Assembly (NCBI GenBank): GCA_023443765.1
Contig: JAEZTA010000180.1
Coordinates: 30,944-94,943 of the forward strand
Direction of reading: 5' to 3'
Length of the DNA stretch: 64,000 nucleotides
Source: Bacteroidota bacterium
Lineage (GTDB): Bacteria > Bacteroidota > Bacteroidia > Bacteroidales > Rikenellaceae
Shown: positions 44,357 to 54,361 of the stretch, in pieces
How positions within the stretch are numbered: position 1 is the first letter of the stretch
Layout: each line of letters begins with the position of its first letter
Translations under genes and position numbers: made by a program
Notes under the pieces: generated by a model
The model's input: the letters and a program-made list of their open reading frames with translations, nothing else
What the model was told of the DNA's origin: nothing
Databases searched by the model: none

Positions 44357-45922
44357 ATGACAAGAAAATTATTCGTATTCGCCATAGCCGCCCTCGCGGC
44401 ACTCCAAAGCGTCGCGGCACAGCCCCGGCTGATCGTCCAGATCGTCGTCAGCTCGATGCGCGGCGAGGACCTTGACCGCTATGCCGAAAATTTCGGCGAA
44501 GGCGGCTTCCGGCGCCTCACGGAGGGCGGCACGGTCTATGCCGACAGCCGCTACGACTACCTGCAGACCACTACGCCCGTTTCGCTCGCCACACTCACCA
44601 CGGGGGCCATGCCCTCGACGCACGGCGTGATCGGCTCGCGCTGGGTCGACTACACGACCAATAAGGTCGTCGAACTGACCGCAGGCCGCAAAGGCCCCGG
44701 CGCCTACCACCTGATCGCCCCGACGCTTTCGGAAACGCTCCTGCAACACGCCCCGGGCAGCCGCTCGGTCACAATCGCCCCGGAAGCCGTTTCGGCGGTG
44801 GTGATGGCCGGACACGGCGGGGAGGTATTCTGGCTCGACTCGGCGCGCTGCGACTGGGAAACTTCGCCCTACTATGCCACGGAGGTCCCCGAATGGATCG
44901 CCCGCAGCAACCGCGAACGCTACAACCTTTCGTACATCGCCAACGAGTGGCGCACGCTCCTCGAACGCGGCCGTTACCTCAACACCCGCAATTACGACAT
45001 CGCGCTGGCTGGAAAGAGCAGGAAGGAGCAGGACCAGAACGGCGCAGGACGCCTCAAACTGCAAAGCGATTTCGAACGCCTGCTCTACACCCCGGCGGGT
45101 AACACGGCGGTATTGGGGCTGGCCAAGCAGGCCATTGCGCAATACAGGCTCGGGGACGACAAAATCCCCGACCTGCTGAACATCTGCCTCGACTCGCCGC
45201 GCCGCATCAGCGAGGCCTACGGACCCGAATCAATCGAGGTCGAGGATATGTATTACCGCCTGGACCGCGACCTGGCCGACTTTCTGACCTTCGTATTTGC
45301 GCAGGTCAAGGACGGGAACGCTATGGTAGTGCTCACCTCCGACCACGGAACCAGCCCTTCGTTCGACGCCGGGATTGCCGAAGCCGACCGCTTCAACCCG
45401 CGGCAGTTCGAGGTGATCGTCAACGGATTCCTGAACGTCCGCTACGGCATGGGCGACTGGGTGGTGGAATACAGTGACAAAAGCCTGTGGCTCAACCATA
45501 ACCTGATCTACGAGCGGGGGCTGAACCTCGCCGAAGTGCAGAACGAAGTGGCCATCTTCGCCATGCAGTTCAGCGGCATCTCCCACGCACTGGCCGCAAC
45601 GGCCATGCGCACGAGCTATTTCGGCAGCGGCTATGCGCGCCGGATGCAGAACAGTTTCTACCCCCGCCGTTCGGGGGACGTGATCCTGAACCTCATGCCG
45701 GGGTGGATCGAGGAGCAGGAGCGCTGCTGGTCGATGTCGGGGTCGATGTACGGCTACGACGCCGAAGTTCCGCTGGTGTTCTACGGCAAGGGCGCCGGGC
45801 AGCAGCGGGTGAAACGCCGCGTGGACATGACGGCGGTGGCCCCGACGCTGGCACGGCTGGCGGGCGTACGCGAACCGGCGGCATCGGAAGGCGGTGCGCT
45901 GGCGGAAATCGTGGACTTATAA
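44357..45922 (+). CDS. PafA-type alkaline phosphatase family protein lacking most metal ligands
   Basis: 521 residues with signal peptide (ending SVAAQ). The fold is that of PafA phosphatases: RLIVQIVVSSMRGEDL, QTTTPVSLATLTTG, MPSTHGVIGSRWVD, VVLTSDHGTSP and YGYDAEVPLVFYGKG. The nucleophile Thr appears kept (Thr73). By alignment from memory, most zinc ligands are not: the usual VVDQMR Asp is Ser32, the TDYxGHxFGP Asp and His are Arg282 and Glu286, and the late GxxHGSxYxYD His is Ser461. Only Asp329-His330 remain. It is therefore probably not an ordinary phosphatase but a periplasmic pseudoenzyme. It is the first gene before sufE, sufT and DUF2851. Confidence 0.8.
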   Translation: MTRKLFVFAIAALAALQSVAAQPRLIVQIVVSSMRGEDLDRYAENFGEGGFRRLTEGGTVYADSRYDYLQTTTPVSLATLTTGAMPSTHGVIGSRWVDYTTNKVVELTAGRKGPGAYHLIAPTLSETLLQHAPGSRSVTIAPEAVSAVVMAGHGGEVFWLDSARCDWETSPYYATEVPEWIARSNRERYNLSYIANEWRTLLERGRYLNTRNYDIALAGKSRKEQDQNGAGRLKLQSDFERLLYTPAGNTAVLGLAKQAIAQYRLGDDKIPDLLNICLDSPRRISEAYGPESIEVEDMYYRLDRDLADFLTFVFAQVKDGNAMVVLTSDHGTSPSFDAGIAEADRFNPRQFEVIVNGFLNVRYGMGDWVVEYSDKSLWLNHNLIYERGLNLAEVQNEVAIFAMQFSGISHALAATAMRTSYFGSGYARRMQNSFYPRRSGDVILNLMPGWIEEQERCWSMSGSMYGYDAEVPLVFYGKGAGQQRVKRRVDMTAVAPTLARLAGVREPAASEGGALAEIVDL

Positions 45923-45935
45923 AAAATGTTGTAAC

Positions 45936-46352
45936 ATGGACAAGATACAGGACGAGATTATCGAAGAGTTTTCCGTATTCGACGACTGGCTCGACAAATA
46001 CGACTACCTGATCGGCCTGAGCGAGACGCTCCCGGCCATCGCGGCGGAACACCGTACGGAACAATACCTGATCCAGGGCTGCCAGTCGCGGGTCTGGGTC
46101 GACGCGAAGCTGGAGGACGGCAGGGTTTACTACACCGCCGACAGCGACGCCATAATAACCAAGGGCATCATCGCGTTATTGATTCGCGTACTGAACGGGC
46201 GCACGCCGCAGGAGGTACTCGACACGGATCTCTACTTCATCGACGCCATCGGCCTGAGCGCCAACCTATCGCCCACGCGGGCCAATGGACTGGTGGCGAT
46301 GATCAAGCAGATGCGGCTATACGCTTTGGCCTTTCAGGCCAAGGCCAATTAA
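45936..46352 (+). CDS. sufE: SufE-family sulfur acceptor
   Basis: 138 residues from ATG 45936; an earlier in-frame start lies inside the previous gene. SufE accepts persulfide sulfur from the SufS desulfurase for Fe-S cluster assembly. The active-site loop LIQGCQSRVWV places the acceptor at Cys49, and SDAIITKGIIALLIRVLNGRTP and GLSANLSPTRANGL are typical. It starts 13 bp after the PafA-like gene and is 20 bp before sufT. No sufBCDS is in the window. Confidence 0.93.
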   Translation: MDKIQDEIIEEFSVFDDWLDKYDYLIGLSETLPAIAAEHRTEQYLIQGCQSRVWVDAKLEDGRVYYTADSDAIITKGIIALLIRVLNGRTPQEVLDTDLYFIDAIGLSANLSPTRANGLVAMIKQMRLYALAFQAKAN

Positions 46353-46372
46353 GAATTTAAAAAAATTGGGGT

Positions 46373-46693
46373 ATGACTCCTGAAGAGATACTTGAAGTCG
46401 AAAAAGACATCGTCGCGACCCTCAAGAACATATACGATCCGGAAATTCCGGTCAACATCTACGACCTGGGGCTGATCTACGAAATCGACTACACGCCCGA
46501 CGGCGTGGCCACGATCCGCATGACGCTCACGGCTCCCAACTGTCCGATGGCCGACATGCTGGTCGAAGACGTGAACATCCAGGTCGGGAAGGTCAAAGGC
46601 GTGAAATCGGTGAACGTCATCCTCACGTTCGACCCCGTGTGGGACAAGAGCATGATGACTGAAGAGGCGCTGCTGGAACTCAATCTGTTCTGA
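46373..46693 (+). CDS. sufT: SufT/MIP18-family Fe-S assembly protein
   Basis: 106 residues, the DUF59/MIP18 type that helps mature Fe-S proteins. Motifs are IYDPEIPVNIYDLGLIYEI, then TLTAPNCPMADMLVEDV with the conserved Cys in PNCPMAD, and LTFDPVWDKSMMTEEA. Adjacent sufE supports the Fe-S role. The DUF2851 gene starts 1 nt after this stop. Confidence 0.9.
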   Translation: MTPEEILEVEKDIVATLKNIYDPEIPVNIYDLGLIYEIDYTPDGVATIRMTLTAPNCPMADMLVEDVNIQVGKVKGVKSVNVILTFDPVWDKSMMTEEALLELNLF

Positions 46694-46694
46694 G

Positions 46695-47645
46695 ATGGCG
46701 GATGCAGAGGCACGGGTGATCGAACGGCTGAAAGCCGGGGCCGGGGCTTATGCCTGCAGCGGTTACCTGGCCGCGCTCGACGAACTGCAACGCACCGAAA
46801 TCGGTACGGCACTGATCTTCGACCGCCTGCAACGAAAGATGCGCACGGTCGAAGCGCTGCGCGACGAAGCCTCCGGGAACTGGAACCAGACCTTTTACCT
46901 GCTCTATTTCCGTACGCTGGGCGACCGGCAGAATCAGGAGGCCTTTCTGCAACTGGCACGGAAGGTCCCCTACAAAATCGTGCTGCGGGAACGGTTGGTT
47001 CCGCATGCCGTCGAAGCGATGCTTTTCGGCGCTTCGGGGCTTTTGGAGCTCTACCGCAACGACACCTACACGCTCGACCTGAAGCGCAGTTTCGAGTACT
47101 TCGCAGCGAAATACGAAATCGAACCGATGGACGCCTCGGAGTGGGTGCTCACGGAGATTCGCCCGGCCAACCACCCCGTGCTGCGGCTGGCGCAGGCCGC
47201 GGAGTTCTTCACGCAGGACGAATTCGTCATGGAGCGCGCCATGGCCTGCCGCACGGAGGAGGAGGTACGCCGCCTTTTCTCGATCGAGGCGTCGCCCTAC
47301 TGGCGCACGCACCACATCCCCGGCGCCGAGAGCGACGAAAGCCCCAAGCGCATCGGGTCATTCAAAGCCAACATCATCGGAATCAACCTGGTAGTGGTCC
47401 TGCAATTCGCCTACGGGAGTTACACGGGCAACGAACGGCTGCGCGACAGCGCCCTGACGCTGCTGGAACGCCTGCCGGCCGAAGACAACCGTTACATGCG
47501 GGCGTGGCAGACCGCCGGCGTGCGCCTGCGCAATGCCTTCGAATCGCAGGCTTTGTTGCAGTTGGCGACCGAATACTGCGCTCCGCGACGCTGTGCGGAA
47601 TGTCCCGTCGGACGGCGGATCGCAAAAAGCCTCCCGGAAGATTGA
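46695..47645 (+). CDS. DUF2851 family protein
   Basis: 316 residues, cytoplasmic. Features are GNWNQTFYLLYFRTLGDRQNQ, the motif EIRPANHPVLRLAQAAEF, IGSFKANIIGINLVVVLQFAYG and a C-terminal four-cysteine cluster (EYCAPRRCAECPVGR) that could bind a metal or Fe-S cluster. DUF2851 has no established function. Its cotranscription with sufE and sufT is suggestive of a link to Fe-S metabolism. Confidence 0.82.
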   Translation: MADAEARVIERLKAGAGAYACSGYLAALDELQRTEIGTALIFDRLQRKMRTVEALRDEASGNWNQTFYLLYFRTLGDRQNQEAFLQLARKVPYKIVLRERLVPHAVEAMLFGASGLLELYRNDTYTLDLKRSFEYFAAKYEIEPMDASEWVLTEIRPANHPVLRLAQAAEFFTQDEFVMERAMACRTEEEVRRLFSIEASPYWRTHHIPGAESDESPKRIGSFKANIIGINLVVVLQFAYGSYTGNERLRDSALTLLERLPAEDNRYMRAWQTAGVRLRNAFESQALLQLATEYCAPRRCAECPVGRRIAKSLPED

Positions 47646-47671
47646 CAAATTCCAAAAAATAAGTATCTTTG
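47642..47671 (+). promoter_or_regulatory. secA promoter
   Basis: TTG (47642-47644), a 19-bp spacer, then TATCTTTG (47664-47671). This is the best full match to the Bacteroidota -33/-7 consensus in the window, 39 nt before the ATG. Confidence 0.65.
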
Positions 47672-47710
47672 TAGGATTTACAACCCAAACCGAACAATAA
47701 CAAACGCATT

Positions 47711-50700
47711 ATGGATATAGTTGCAGGTATAATCAAAGCCCTCTTCGGCTCGAAAGCCGACAAGGACCGTAAGCAGATCGAGCCTTATCTGGAGAAAATC
47801 AAGGCCGTCTACCCCTCGATCGAGAAGCTCTCGAACGACGAACTACGCGCGCACAGCGACGATCTGAAAAAGCAGATCGCCGACTATATCGCCGCAGACG
47901 AAGCCCGCATCGTCGAGCTGAAAGCCCTGCTCGAAAAGCCCGAAACACAACTCGAAGAGAAGGAGAAGATTTCGAAGGAGATCGACGAGACGACCAAGCG
48001 CATCGACGAGAAGATCGAAGAAGTGCTCGACCGGATACTGCCCGAGGCATTCGCCATCATGAAGGACACGGCGCGCCGTTTCGCCCAGAACGAGACGGTC
48101 GTGGTGACGGCAAACGACTTCGACCGCAACCTGGCGGCGACGAAGGATTTCGTTACCATCGAGGGCGACAAGGCCATTTACGCCACCCACTGGCTGGCCG
48201 GCGGCAACGACATGAAATGGGACATGATCCACTACGACGTGCAGTTGTTCGGCGGCGTGGTGCTCCACCAGGGTAAGATCGCCGAAATGGCGACGGGTGA
48301 AGGTAAGACCCTCGTGGCGACGCTCCCCGTATTCCTCAACGCATTGTCCAGAAAGGGCGTGCACATGGTGACGGTGAACAACTACCTCGCCAAGCGTGAC
48401 TCCGAGTGGATGGGCCCGATGTACCAGTTCCACGGCCTGTCGGTGGCCTGCATCGACGACACGCAGCCCAACTCCGACGCCCGCCGTGAGGCTTACATGG
48501 CCGACATCACGTTCGGAACCAACAACGAATACGGCTTCGACTACCTGCGCGACAACATGGCTTCGTCGCCCAAGGACCTCGTACAGCGCAAGCACCACTT
48601 CTTCGCCATCGTCGATGAGGTCGACTCCGTGCTGATCGACGACGCCCGTACACCGCTCATCATCTCGGGTCCCGTGCCCAAGGGCGACGACCAGATGTTC
48701 GAACAGTATCGTCCGGCCATCGAGAACCTCTACAACCTGCAGAAGAACCTCGTGACGGCCCTGCTGGCCGAGGCGCGCCAGCTGATCTCGGCGGAGAAGA
48801 ACGACGAGGGCGGCGTGAAACTCTACCGGGCACACAAGGGTCTGCCGAAATACAAGCCGCTGATCAAATACCTCTCGGAGCAGGGCGTCAAGGCGCTGAT
48901 GCAGAAGACCGAGAACACCTACATGCAGGACAACAACCGCCGCATGCCCGAGATCACGGACGAGTTGTACTTCGTCATCGACGAGAAACTCAACTCGGTG
49001 GAGCTGACGGACAAGGGACACGAAGTGCTGTCGAAATATTTCAACGAGGACGGATTCTTCGTGATGCCCGACATCGGCGCCGAAGTCGCTGAGCTGGAGA
49101 AAAGCAACCTGACGCCCGAAGAGCAGGCGCAGAAGCGCGACGAGGTGATCAACGACTACTCGATCAAGTCGGAGCGCGTGCACACGGTGATCCAGTTGCT
49201 CAAGGCCTTCGCCATGTTCGAGAAGGACATCGAATACGTGGTGATGGACAACAAGGTGAAGATCGTCGACGAGCAGACGGGCCGTATCCTCGAAGGACGC
49301 CGCTACTCGGACGGACTGCACCAGGCCATCGAGGCCAAGGAGCACGTAAAGGTCGAGGCGGCGACGCAGACCTTCGCCACGATCACGTTGCAGAACTACT
49401 TCCGTATGTACCACAAGCTGGGCGGTATGACCGGTACGGCCGAAACGGAGGCATCGGAGTTCTGGAGCATCTACAAACTCGACGTGGTGGTGATCCCGAC
49501 CAACCGCAAGGTGGTTCGCGACGACCGCCAGGACCTGATCTACAAAACCAAGCGCGAGAAATACAACGCCGTGATCGAAGAGATCGTGAAACTCGTCGAG
49601 GCGGGCCGTCCGGTACTGGTCGGTACGACATCGGTCGAGATTTCGGAGTTGCTGAGCCGCATGCTCAAACTCCGCGGCATCAAGCATAACGTACTGAACG
49701 CCAAGCAGCATGCGCAGGAGGCACAGGTCGTGGCCGAGGCCGGACGCTCGGGACAGGTGACCATTGCGACCAACATGGCCGGTCGAGGAACCGACATCAA
49801 GCTGACGCCCGAGGTGAAGGCCGCGGGAGGTCTGGCGATCATCGGTACCGAGCGCCACGAAAGCCGCCGCGTCGACCGCCAGTTGCGCGGACGCGCCGGA
49901 CGCCAGGGCGACCCCGGATCGTCGCAGTTCTTCGTATCGCTCGAAGACGATCTGATGCGTCTGTTCGGTTCGGGCCGTATCGCGGCAATGATGGACCGTA
50001 TGGGTCTGAAGGAGGGCGAGGTGATTCAGGCAGGCATGATGACCAAGGCCATCGAGCGCGCCCAGAAGAAGGTCGAGGAGAACAACTTCGGCATCCGTAA
50101 GCGCCTGCTGGAATACGACGACGTGATGAACTCGCAGCGCGAGGTGATCTACACCCGTCGCCGCCACGCACTCTACGGCGAGCGTATCGAGATCGACCTG
50201 AACAATATCATGTACGACTACGCCGAAAACTTCGTCGAGGAGAACCGCGGCATCGAGTTCGAGGAGTTCCGCCTGGAGCTGATCCGCGACGTGGCCATCG
50301 AGCCGGAGATTGACGAGGCGACCTACAAGAATGCAAAACCCGTCGAGCTGGTCGAGGCCATCGTCAAGGCGCTCAAGGAGGCTTACGCACGCCGTGCGAA
50401 GGCCGTAGCCGACACGGTGCGCCCGGTCATGGAGCGTATCTACGAGGACCGTAAGGAGCAGCTGGATTCGAACATCTACTTCCCGCTGACGGACGGACAC
50501 CTGGGTTACAACGTGCCGGTCAACCTGCTGAAGTGCCAGAGCACGGACGGGGCGGAGATTTACAAGGTCTTCTCGAAAGTGGTGATGTTCACCACCATCG
50601 ACGACGCTTGGCGCGAACACCTGCGCGAGATGGACGATCTGCGCCAGAGCGTGCAGAACGCCACCTACGAACAGAAGGACCCGCTGCTGATCTACAAGTT

Positions 50701-51007
50701 CGAATCGTTCGGGCTGTTCTCGAAGATGATCATCAAGGTCAACCGCGACGTGCTGGCCATCCTGAACAAAGCCTACATCCCCGTGCGCGACCAGAATGCC
50801 GAGGCCGTACAGCGCCAGCAGCAGGAGCGCGCGAAGGTAGATGTCAACAAGTTGCAGGCTTCGCGCATGCAGGCTGCGGCGCAGGCCGGACAGCAGGAGC
50901 AGCAGAAACCGATGCCCATGCACGCCGAGAAGAAGGCCGGACGCAACGATCCGTGTCCCTGCGGCTCGGGCAAGAAGTACAAGAACTGCCACGGCAAGGG
51001 CATGTAA
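47711..51007 (+). CDS. secA: Preprotein translocase ATPase SecA
   Basis: 1098 residues, long as in Bacteroidota. SecA is the cytoplasmic motor that pushes unfolded preproteins through SecYEG. NBD1 has the Walker A region [15 protein letters not shown] and [24 protein letters not shown]2 has [14 protein letters not shown] and the block [12 protein letters not shown], followed by [25 protein letters not shown] split across adjacent conserved blocks. A ~60-residue charged insert lies near residues 40-105 ([20 protein letters not shown]). The C-terminus ends with the zinc-binding SEC-C motif [14 protein letters not shown]. The dCMP deaminase gene follows after 10 bp. Confidence 0.97.
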   Translation: MDIVAGIIKALFGSKADKDRKQIEPYLEKIKAVYPSIEKLSNDELRAHSDDLKKQIADYIAADEARIVELKALLEKPETQLEEKEKISKEIDETTKRIDEKIEEVLDRILPEAFAIMKDTARRFAQNETVVVTANDFDRNLAATKDFVTIEGDKAIYATHWLAGGNDMKWDMIHYDVQLFGGVVLHQGKIAEMATGEGKTLVATLPVFLNALSRKGVHMVTVNNYLAKRDSEWMGPMYQFHGLSVACIDDTQPNSDARREAYMADITFGTNNEYGFDYLRDNMASSPKDLVQRKHHFFAIVDEVDSVLIDDARTPLIISGPVPKGDDQMFEQYRPAIENLYNLQKNLVTALLAEARQLISAEKNDEGGVKLYRAHKGLPKYKPLIKYLSEQGVKALMQKTENTYMQDNNRRMPEITDELYFVIDEKLNSVELTDKGHEVLSKYFNEDGFFVMPDIGAEVAELEKSNLTPEEQAQKRDEVINDYSIKSERVHTVIQLLKAFAMFEKDIEYVVMDNKVKIVDEQTGRILEGRRYSDGLHQAIEAKEHVKVEAATQTFATITLQNYFRMYHKLGGMTGTAETEASEFWSIYKLDVVVIPTNRKVVRDDRQDLIYKTKREKYNAVIEEIVKLVEAGRPVLVGTTSVEISELLSRMLKLRGIKHNVLNAKQHAQEAQVVAEAGRSGQVTIATNMAGRGTDIKLTPEVKAAGGLAIIGTERHESRRVDRQLRGRAGRQGDPGSSQFFVSLEDDLMRLFGSGRIAAMMDRMGLKEGEVIQAGMMTKAIERAQKKVEENNFGIRKRLLEYDDVMNSQREVIYTRRRHALYGERIEIDLNNIMYDYAENFVEENRGIEFEEFRLELIRDVAIEPEIDEATYKNAKPVELVEAIVKALKEAYARRAKAVADTVRPVMERIYEDRKEQLDSNIYFPLTDGHLGYNVPVNLLKCQSTDGAEIYKVFSKVVMFTTIDDAWREHLREMDDLRQSVQNATYEQKDPLLIYKFESFGLFSKMIIKVNRDVLAILNKAYIPVRDQNAEAVQRQQQERAKVDVNKLQASRMQAAAQAGQQEQQKPMPMHAEKKAGRNDPCPCGSGKKYKNCHGKGM

Positions 51008-51017
51008 CATCGGAACC

Positions 51018-51458
51018 ATGGCTTATCAGGAGGAAAAACAACGCCAGTTGGACCTGCGCTACCTGCGCATGGCGAGCATCTGGGCCGAAAATTCATACTG
51101 CGTACGCCGCAAGGTGGGGGCGCTGATCGTCAAGGACAAGATGATCATTTCGGACGGTTACAACGGCACTCCGTCGGGCTTCGAGAATGTCTGCGAGGAC
51201 GAAGAAGGCCATACGAAGCCCTATGTGCTCCATGCCGAAGCCAATGCCATCACGAAGGTCGCCAAGTCGGCCAACAACTGCAACGGCTCGACGCTCTACA
51301 TCACGGCTGCACCCTGCATCGAATGCTCGAAGCTGATCATCCAGGCGGGTATCAAACGGGTGGTCTATTCGGACGATTACCGTTCGGAAGAAGGGTTGAA
51401 CCTGTTGCGCCGCGTAGGCATCGAATGTGTACAGTGCGAACTGGGGCACAAGGAGTAA
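51018..51458 (+). CDS. Deoxycytidylate (dCMP) deaminase
   Basis: 146 residues from ATG 51018. It converts dCMP to dUMP for thymidylate synthesis. The zinc site is HAEAN (His72, Glu74) with PCIEC (Cys100, Cys103). Substrate region SDGYNGTPSGFENV is typical of dCMP deaminases, which distinguishes it from tRNA or guanine deaminases. Close spacing suggests cotranscription with secA. Confidence 0.93.
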   Translation: MAYQEEKQRQLDLRYLRMASIWAENSYCVRRKVGALIVKDKMIISDGYNGTPSGFENVCEDEEGHTKPYVLHAEANAITKVAKSANNCNGSTLYITAAPCIECSKLIIQAGIKRVVYSDDYRSEEGLNLLRRVGIECVQCELGHKE

Positions 51459-51463
51459 CGACG

Positions 51464-51889
51464 ATGAAAAAGGCGTTCTTGCTGTTGGCAGCCCTGGTAT
51501 GCGCCCGAATCGGTTCGGCGCAGGAGATCGTGGCGGACACCGTACGGTCGACGCCGCCCTACTACTATTGCGAAATCATCGCAGGACACCTGCCGACCCA
51601 CCGCAACAACGGCATACTGTTCGATTTCGGGCAGGAATCCGGCGTATGGAAGTACAACTACCTGACAGACACAGCCGGGAACAAGTTGCTTTTCAGTTCG
51701 GGCATGGATGCCGTAAATTACATGGGCAGCCTCGGCTGGGAGTTCGTACAGGCCTATGCCTCGGGCAAGGACAACGACATCAGCCACTACGTATTGCGCA
51801 TCGCCCCTGCCCGGCTGGCGACCCTGCAACAGGAACGGCTGCTTTCGCCGCCGGACCGGGAGAAGCCAGGCAAAAAGGCGCGGAAATAG
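51464..51889 (+). CDS. Secreted hypothetical protein
   Basis: 141 residues from ATG 51464 with a signal peptide (FLLLAALVCARIGSAQ). The mature part contains YYYCEIIAGHLPTHRNNGIL, then NKLLFSSGMDAVNYMGSLGWEFVQAYASG, the latter resembling short DUF4177-like domains that share LGWEFV. The tail is basic (PDREKPGKKARK). It is 5 bp after the deaminase gene. Function unknown. Confidence 0.7.
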   Translation: MKKAFLLLAALVCARIGSAQEIVADTVRSTPPYYYCEIIAGHLPTHRNNGILFDFGQESGVWKYNYLTDTAGNKLLFSSGMDAVNYMGSLGWEFVQAYASGKDNDISHYVLRIAPARLATLQQERLLSPPDREKPGKKARK

Positions 51890-51890
51890 C

Positions 51891-51927
51891 AAAAAACGGA
51901 GCATCGGAAACGGCGCTCCGTTTTTTT
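51891..51927 (+). terminator. Terminator of the secA operon
   Basis: A6 with CGGAGC, a 12-nt loop, GCTCCG and seven T. Confidence 0.85.
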
Positions 51928-52009
51928 GCACCGAACCGCAGGCAAGGCTTGCATTTTCCACATACATATTGTATATTTAGGAATGCAAAAACCGAAACAA
52001 CAAAGCGTT

Positions 52010-52744
52010 ATGAAACGAATCGTGATCGTAGGCGCCACGTCGGGCATCGGCCTCGAAGTGGCACGGCTCTGCATCCGCGCGGGATGGCAGGTCGGAGCGG
52101 CAGGGCGCCGCACGGAAGCCCTCGAAGCGCTTCGTGCCGAGGCGCCCGCACAGGTGGAAATCCAGTCGATGGACATCACCCGCGACGACGCTCCCGAGCT
52201 TCTCGCCCGGCTGATCGAACGGCTGGGCGGCATGGACACCTATTTCCATGCGTCGGGGATCGGCAGCCGCAACACCGAGTTGCGACCCGACATCGAGATC
52301 GCGACCCTGCGCACCAACGGCGAAGGGTTTGTGCGGATGGTCACGGCGGCATTCGGCTATTTCCGCGGCCACGGAGGCGGGCACTTAGCGGTCATCAGTT
52401 CGATAGCCGGCACGAAAGGGCTCGGGACAGCCCCGGCCTATTCGGCGACCAAACGGATGCAGAACACCTACATCGACGCGCTGGCGCAACTCTCCCACAT
52501 GGAGGGTTACGGCATCCGGTTTACGGACATCCGCCCGGGATTCGTCGCGACGCCGCTGCTGGCCGGAGACGGGAATTACCCGATGCTGATGCGCACCGGG
52601 AAAGTTGCCGCACGCATCATGCACGTACTGCAACATCCCCGCCGCCGGGTGGTCATCGACCGCCGTTATGCCGTGCTGGTCTTCTTCTGGAAACTGATTC
52701 CGGAAGGACTCTGGGAACGGCTGAAGATACGCAAAAACGATTAG
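52010..52744 (+). CDS. Short-chain dehydrogenase/reductase
   Basis: 244 residues from ATG 52010 (MKRIVIVGATSGIG). An upstream ATG at 51983 would add nine residues and sits three bases after a TATATTTA box, so it remains possible. The nucleotide-binding GATSGIG is at 8-14, the structural HASGIG replaces the usual NAG, Ser is in ISSIAG, and the catalytic YSATK is at ~144-148. NAD(P) use is inferred from the family; substrate unknown. Confidence 0.88.
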   Translation: MKRIVIVGATSGIGLEVARLCIRAGWQVGAAGRRTEALEALRAEAPAQVEIQSMDITRDDAPELLARLIERLGGMDTYFHASGIGSRNTELRPDIEIATLRTNGEGFVRMVTAAFGYFRGHGGGHLAVISSIAGTKGLGTAPAYSATKRMQNTYIDALAQLSHMEGYGIRFTDIRPGFVATPLLAGDGNYPMLMRTGKVAARIMHVLQHPRRRVVIDRRYAVLVFFWKLIPEGLWERLKIRKND

Positions 52745-52748
52745 GTAA

Positions 52749-52779
52749 AGCCCCGCAGGAAGATTTCCGCGGGGTTTTT
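52749..52779 (+). terminator. Terminator after the SDR gene
   Basis: Stem CCCCGC/GCGGGG, extended inside by GGAA/TTCC, and followed by five T. Confidence 0.85.
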
Positions 52780-52802
52780 CGCGGCAGGGCCGAAAAAATC
52801 AT

Positions 52803-52810
52803 TACATTTG
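52803..52810 (+). promoter_or_regulatory. Sensor kinase promoter -7 box
   Basis: TACATTTG, a perfect box six bases before the ATG at 52817. Another very short leader. Confidence 0.55.
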
Positions 52811-52816
52811 TTCCGC

Positions 52817-54349
52817 ATGGCACGACGGCGACATACCCCCAAGGGGCGGCTTCTGGTGACGGGAACGATTCTGTTGTTCCTGCTCGTGGCGGGTATCGTG
52901 GTCACGGGGCGCATCATCAACGGCACAGCCGTGCAGATGAGCGGCCGCATGGTCACGCAGATCAGCGAGTACCATTGCAGGCTGCTGCAAGTCGAGTTCA
53001 AACGTTCGGAAGAGGTATTGGCCGCTTCGGCACAGTTCATGCGCGAACACGCCGCCCCGACGGAGGCTGAACTGAGGGTGCTTGCGGCGACGCTGATGCA
53101 ACTCGATCCGAAAGCCGGATGCGTCTGGTTCGCGCAGGCCGGGAGCCGCACGATCCGCAGCTACCCGCGCAGCGAAGAACCCCGGACGACGGATGCGGCC
53201 ACGGATTTCCGGCAGCAACTTATCGCCGGAGTGGGTGACGACTCGATCCGCAGCTGCGTTATCCATTCGGAGCAGGTTCAGGTCTGGAGCATGGCCTGCC
53301 GGGTGACGGACCAGGCAGGTCGCAGACACATCTGCGGCATCGACTTTCCGCTGCTGGCCGTCTACGCCTGCATGACCCAAGGACCGGCCAGCAGCAGTTA
53401 TGCTACGCTGTTTGATCCGAAAGGAGTGATTGTCTATCATCCCGACAGCCTGAAACTGGGCCTTCCGGCAAGCGATTCGACCGAACTCGCAACATTCCGG
53501 GAGGTTGTGGCCACCGGAAAGCGGGTCTCCCTCCACGCGGTTTCGGATTACCTTGAGGTCGACGAAGACCGCATCTACTACCCCATTCAGTTGGGCGGCC
53601 GCCGCTGGGTGGCGGGTATCGGCATCCCCCGGCTGGTCATCGAGCAGGAGATCGACGATTTTCATTTCTATACGATTCTTGCAGCCGTGATTTCGGTGCT
53701 GTTCTTCGCCGTGCTGCTCGTCGTGGCACAGCGTCGCTGGCGCCGCGAATACGACCTGCGCCGCCATTCGGAACGGGAATCGGCTCAGCTGCACCTGCAA
53801 CAGGTACTGGAACAGATTGATCCCCACTTCCTGTTCAACTCGCTCAATTCGCTCTACGCGCTGATCCGCTGCAACCCCGACCAGGCCCGGGAGTTTACGC
53901 TCACCCTGTCGCGCGTCTACCGCCGGGTGCTCGAACGCCGCAAGCAGATACTCTCAACGCTTTCCGAAGAGATCGACTTCACGTGGCAGTACTACACCCT
54001 TCAGAAAATCCGCTTCGACAACCGTATCGAACTCACCACGGCCATCGCCCCGGCGCTGCGCAACTGGCGAATTCCCTCGATGAGCCTCCAGACGCTGGTC
54101 GAGAATGCCGTGAAGCACAACAGCATTACGGGCGGCAATCCGCTGCACATCCGCATCCGCACCGAAGGCGAGAGCCTCGTGATCGAAAACAACTACACCC
54201 CGCGCAACGACCGCGACACGGAATCGCTGGGCGTGGGACTGGAACGCATCCGTTCGGTTTACCGGTTTTACACCGGGGAAAACATCACGATTTCGGTCGG
54301 CGAAGGGACCTTCAGTTGCCGTTTGCCACTATTGCCGCCGGAAAAATAA
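52817..54349 (+). CDS. LytS-type sensor histidine kinase with extracytoplasmic sensor domain
   Basis: 510 residues from ATG 52817; the upstream in-frame TTG at 52808 lies inside the promoter box. A membrane helix at ~12-32 (LLVTGTILLFLLVAGIVVTG) and another at ~285-305 (ILAAVISVLFFAVLLVV) enclose a ~250-residue sensor that looks Cache-like (GRRWVAGIGIP). The cytoplasmic part has the His_kinase block QVLEQIDPHFLFNSLNSLYA with phosphoacceptor His337, and the ATPase N box LQTLVENAVKHN and G box LGVGLERI. The likely partner is the LytTR regulator at 62127, on the far side of a protease/SusC/SusD operon. Confidence 0.92.
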   Translation: MARRRHTPKGRLLVTGTILLFLLVAGIVVTGRIINGTAVQMSGRMVTQISEYHCRLLQVEFKRSEEVLAASAQFMREHAAPTEAELRVLAATLMQLDPKAGCVWFAQAGSRTIRSYPRSEEPRTTDAATDFRQQLIAGVGDDSIRSCVIHSEQVQVWSMACRVTDQAGRRHICGIDFPLLAVYACMTQGPASSSYATLFDPKGVIVYHPDSLKLGLPASDSTELATFREVVATGKRVSLHAVSDYLEVDEDRIYYPIQLGGRRWVAGIGIPRLVIEQEIDDFHFYTILAAVISVLFFAVLLVVAQRRWRREYDLRRHSERESAQLHLQQVLEQIDPHFLFNSLNSLYALIRCNPDQAREFTLTLSRVYRRVLERRKQILSTLSEEIDFTWQYYTLQKIRFDNRIELTTAIAPALRNWRIPSMSLQTLVENAVKHNSITGGNPLHIRIRTEGESLVIENNYTPRNDRDTESLGVGLERIRSVYRFYTGENITISVGEGTFSCRLPLLPPEK

Positions 54350-54361
54350 CCGCCTAATTGC

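Noticed and set aside
42490..44385. 631-codon minus frame fused to ispE
   Set aside because: Only the last 280 residues are IspE. The rest is antisense to the GSCFA gene, and a promoter box lies just before the internal ATG.
47843..51019. 1058-codon open frame antisense to secA
   Set aside because: High-GC codon bias keeps the opposite strand open. The translation is low-complexity (Leu/Val/His/Asp-rich) with no domain, while SecA motifs on the + strand are unambiguous.
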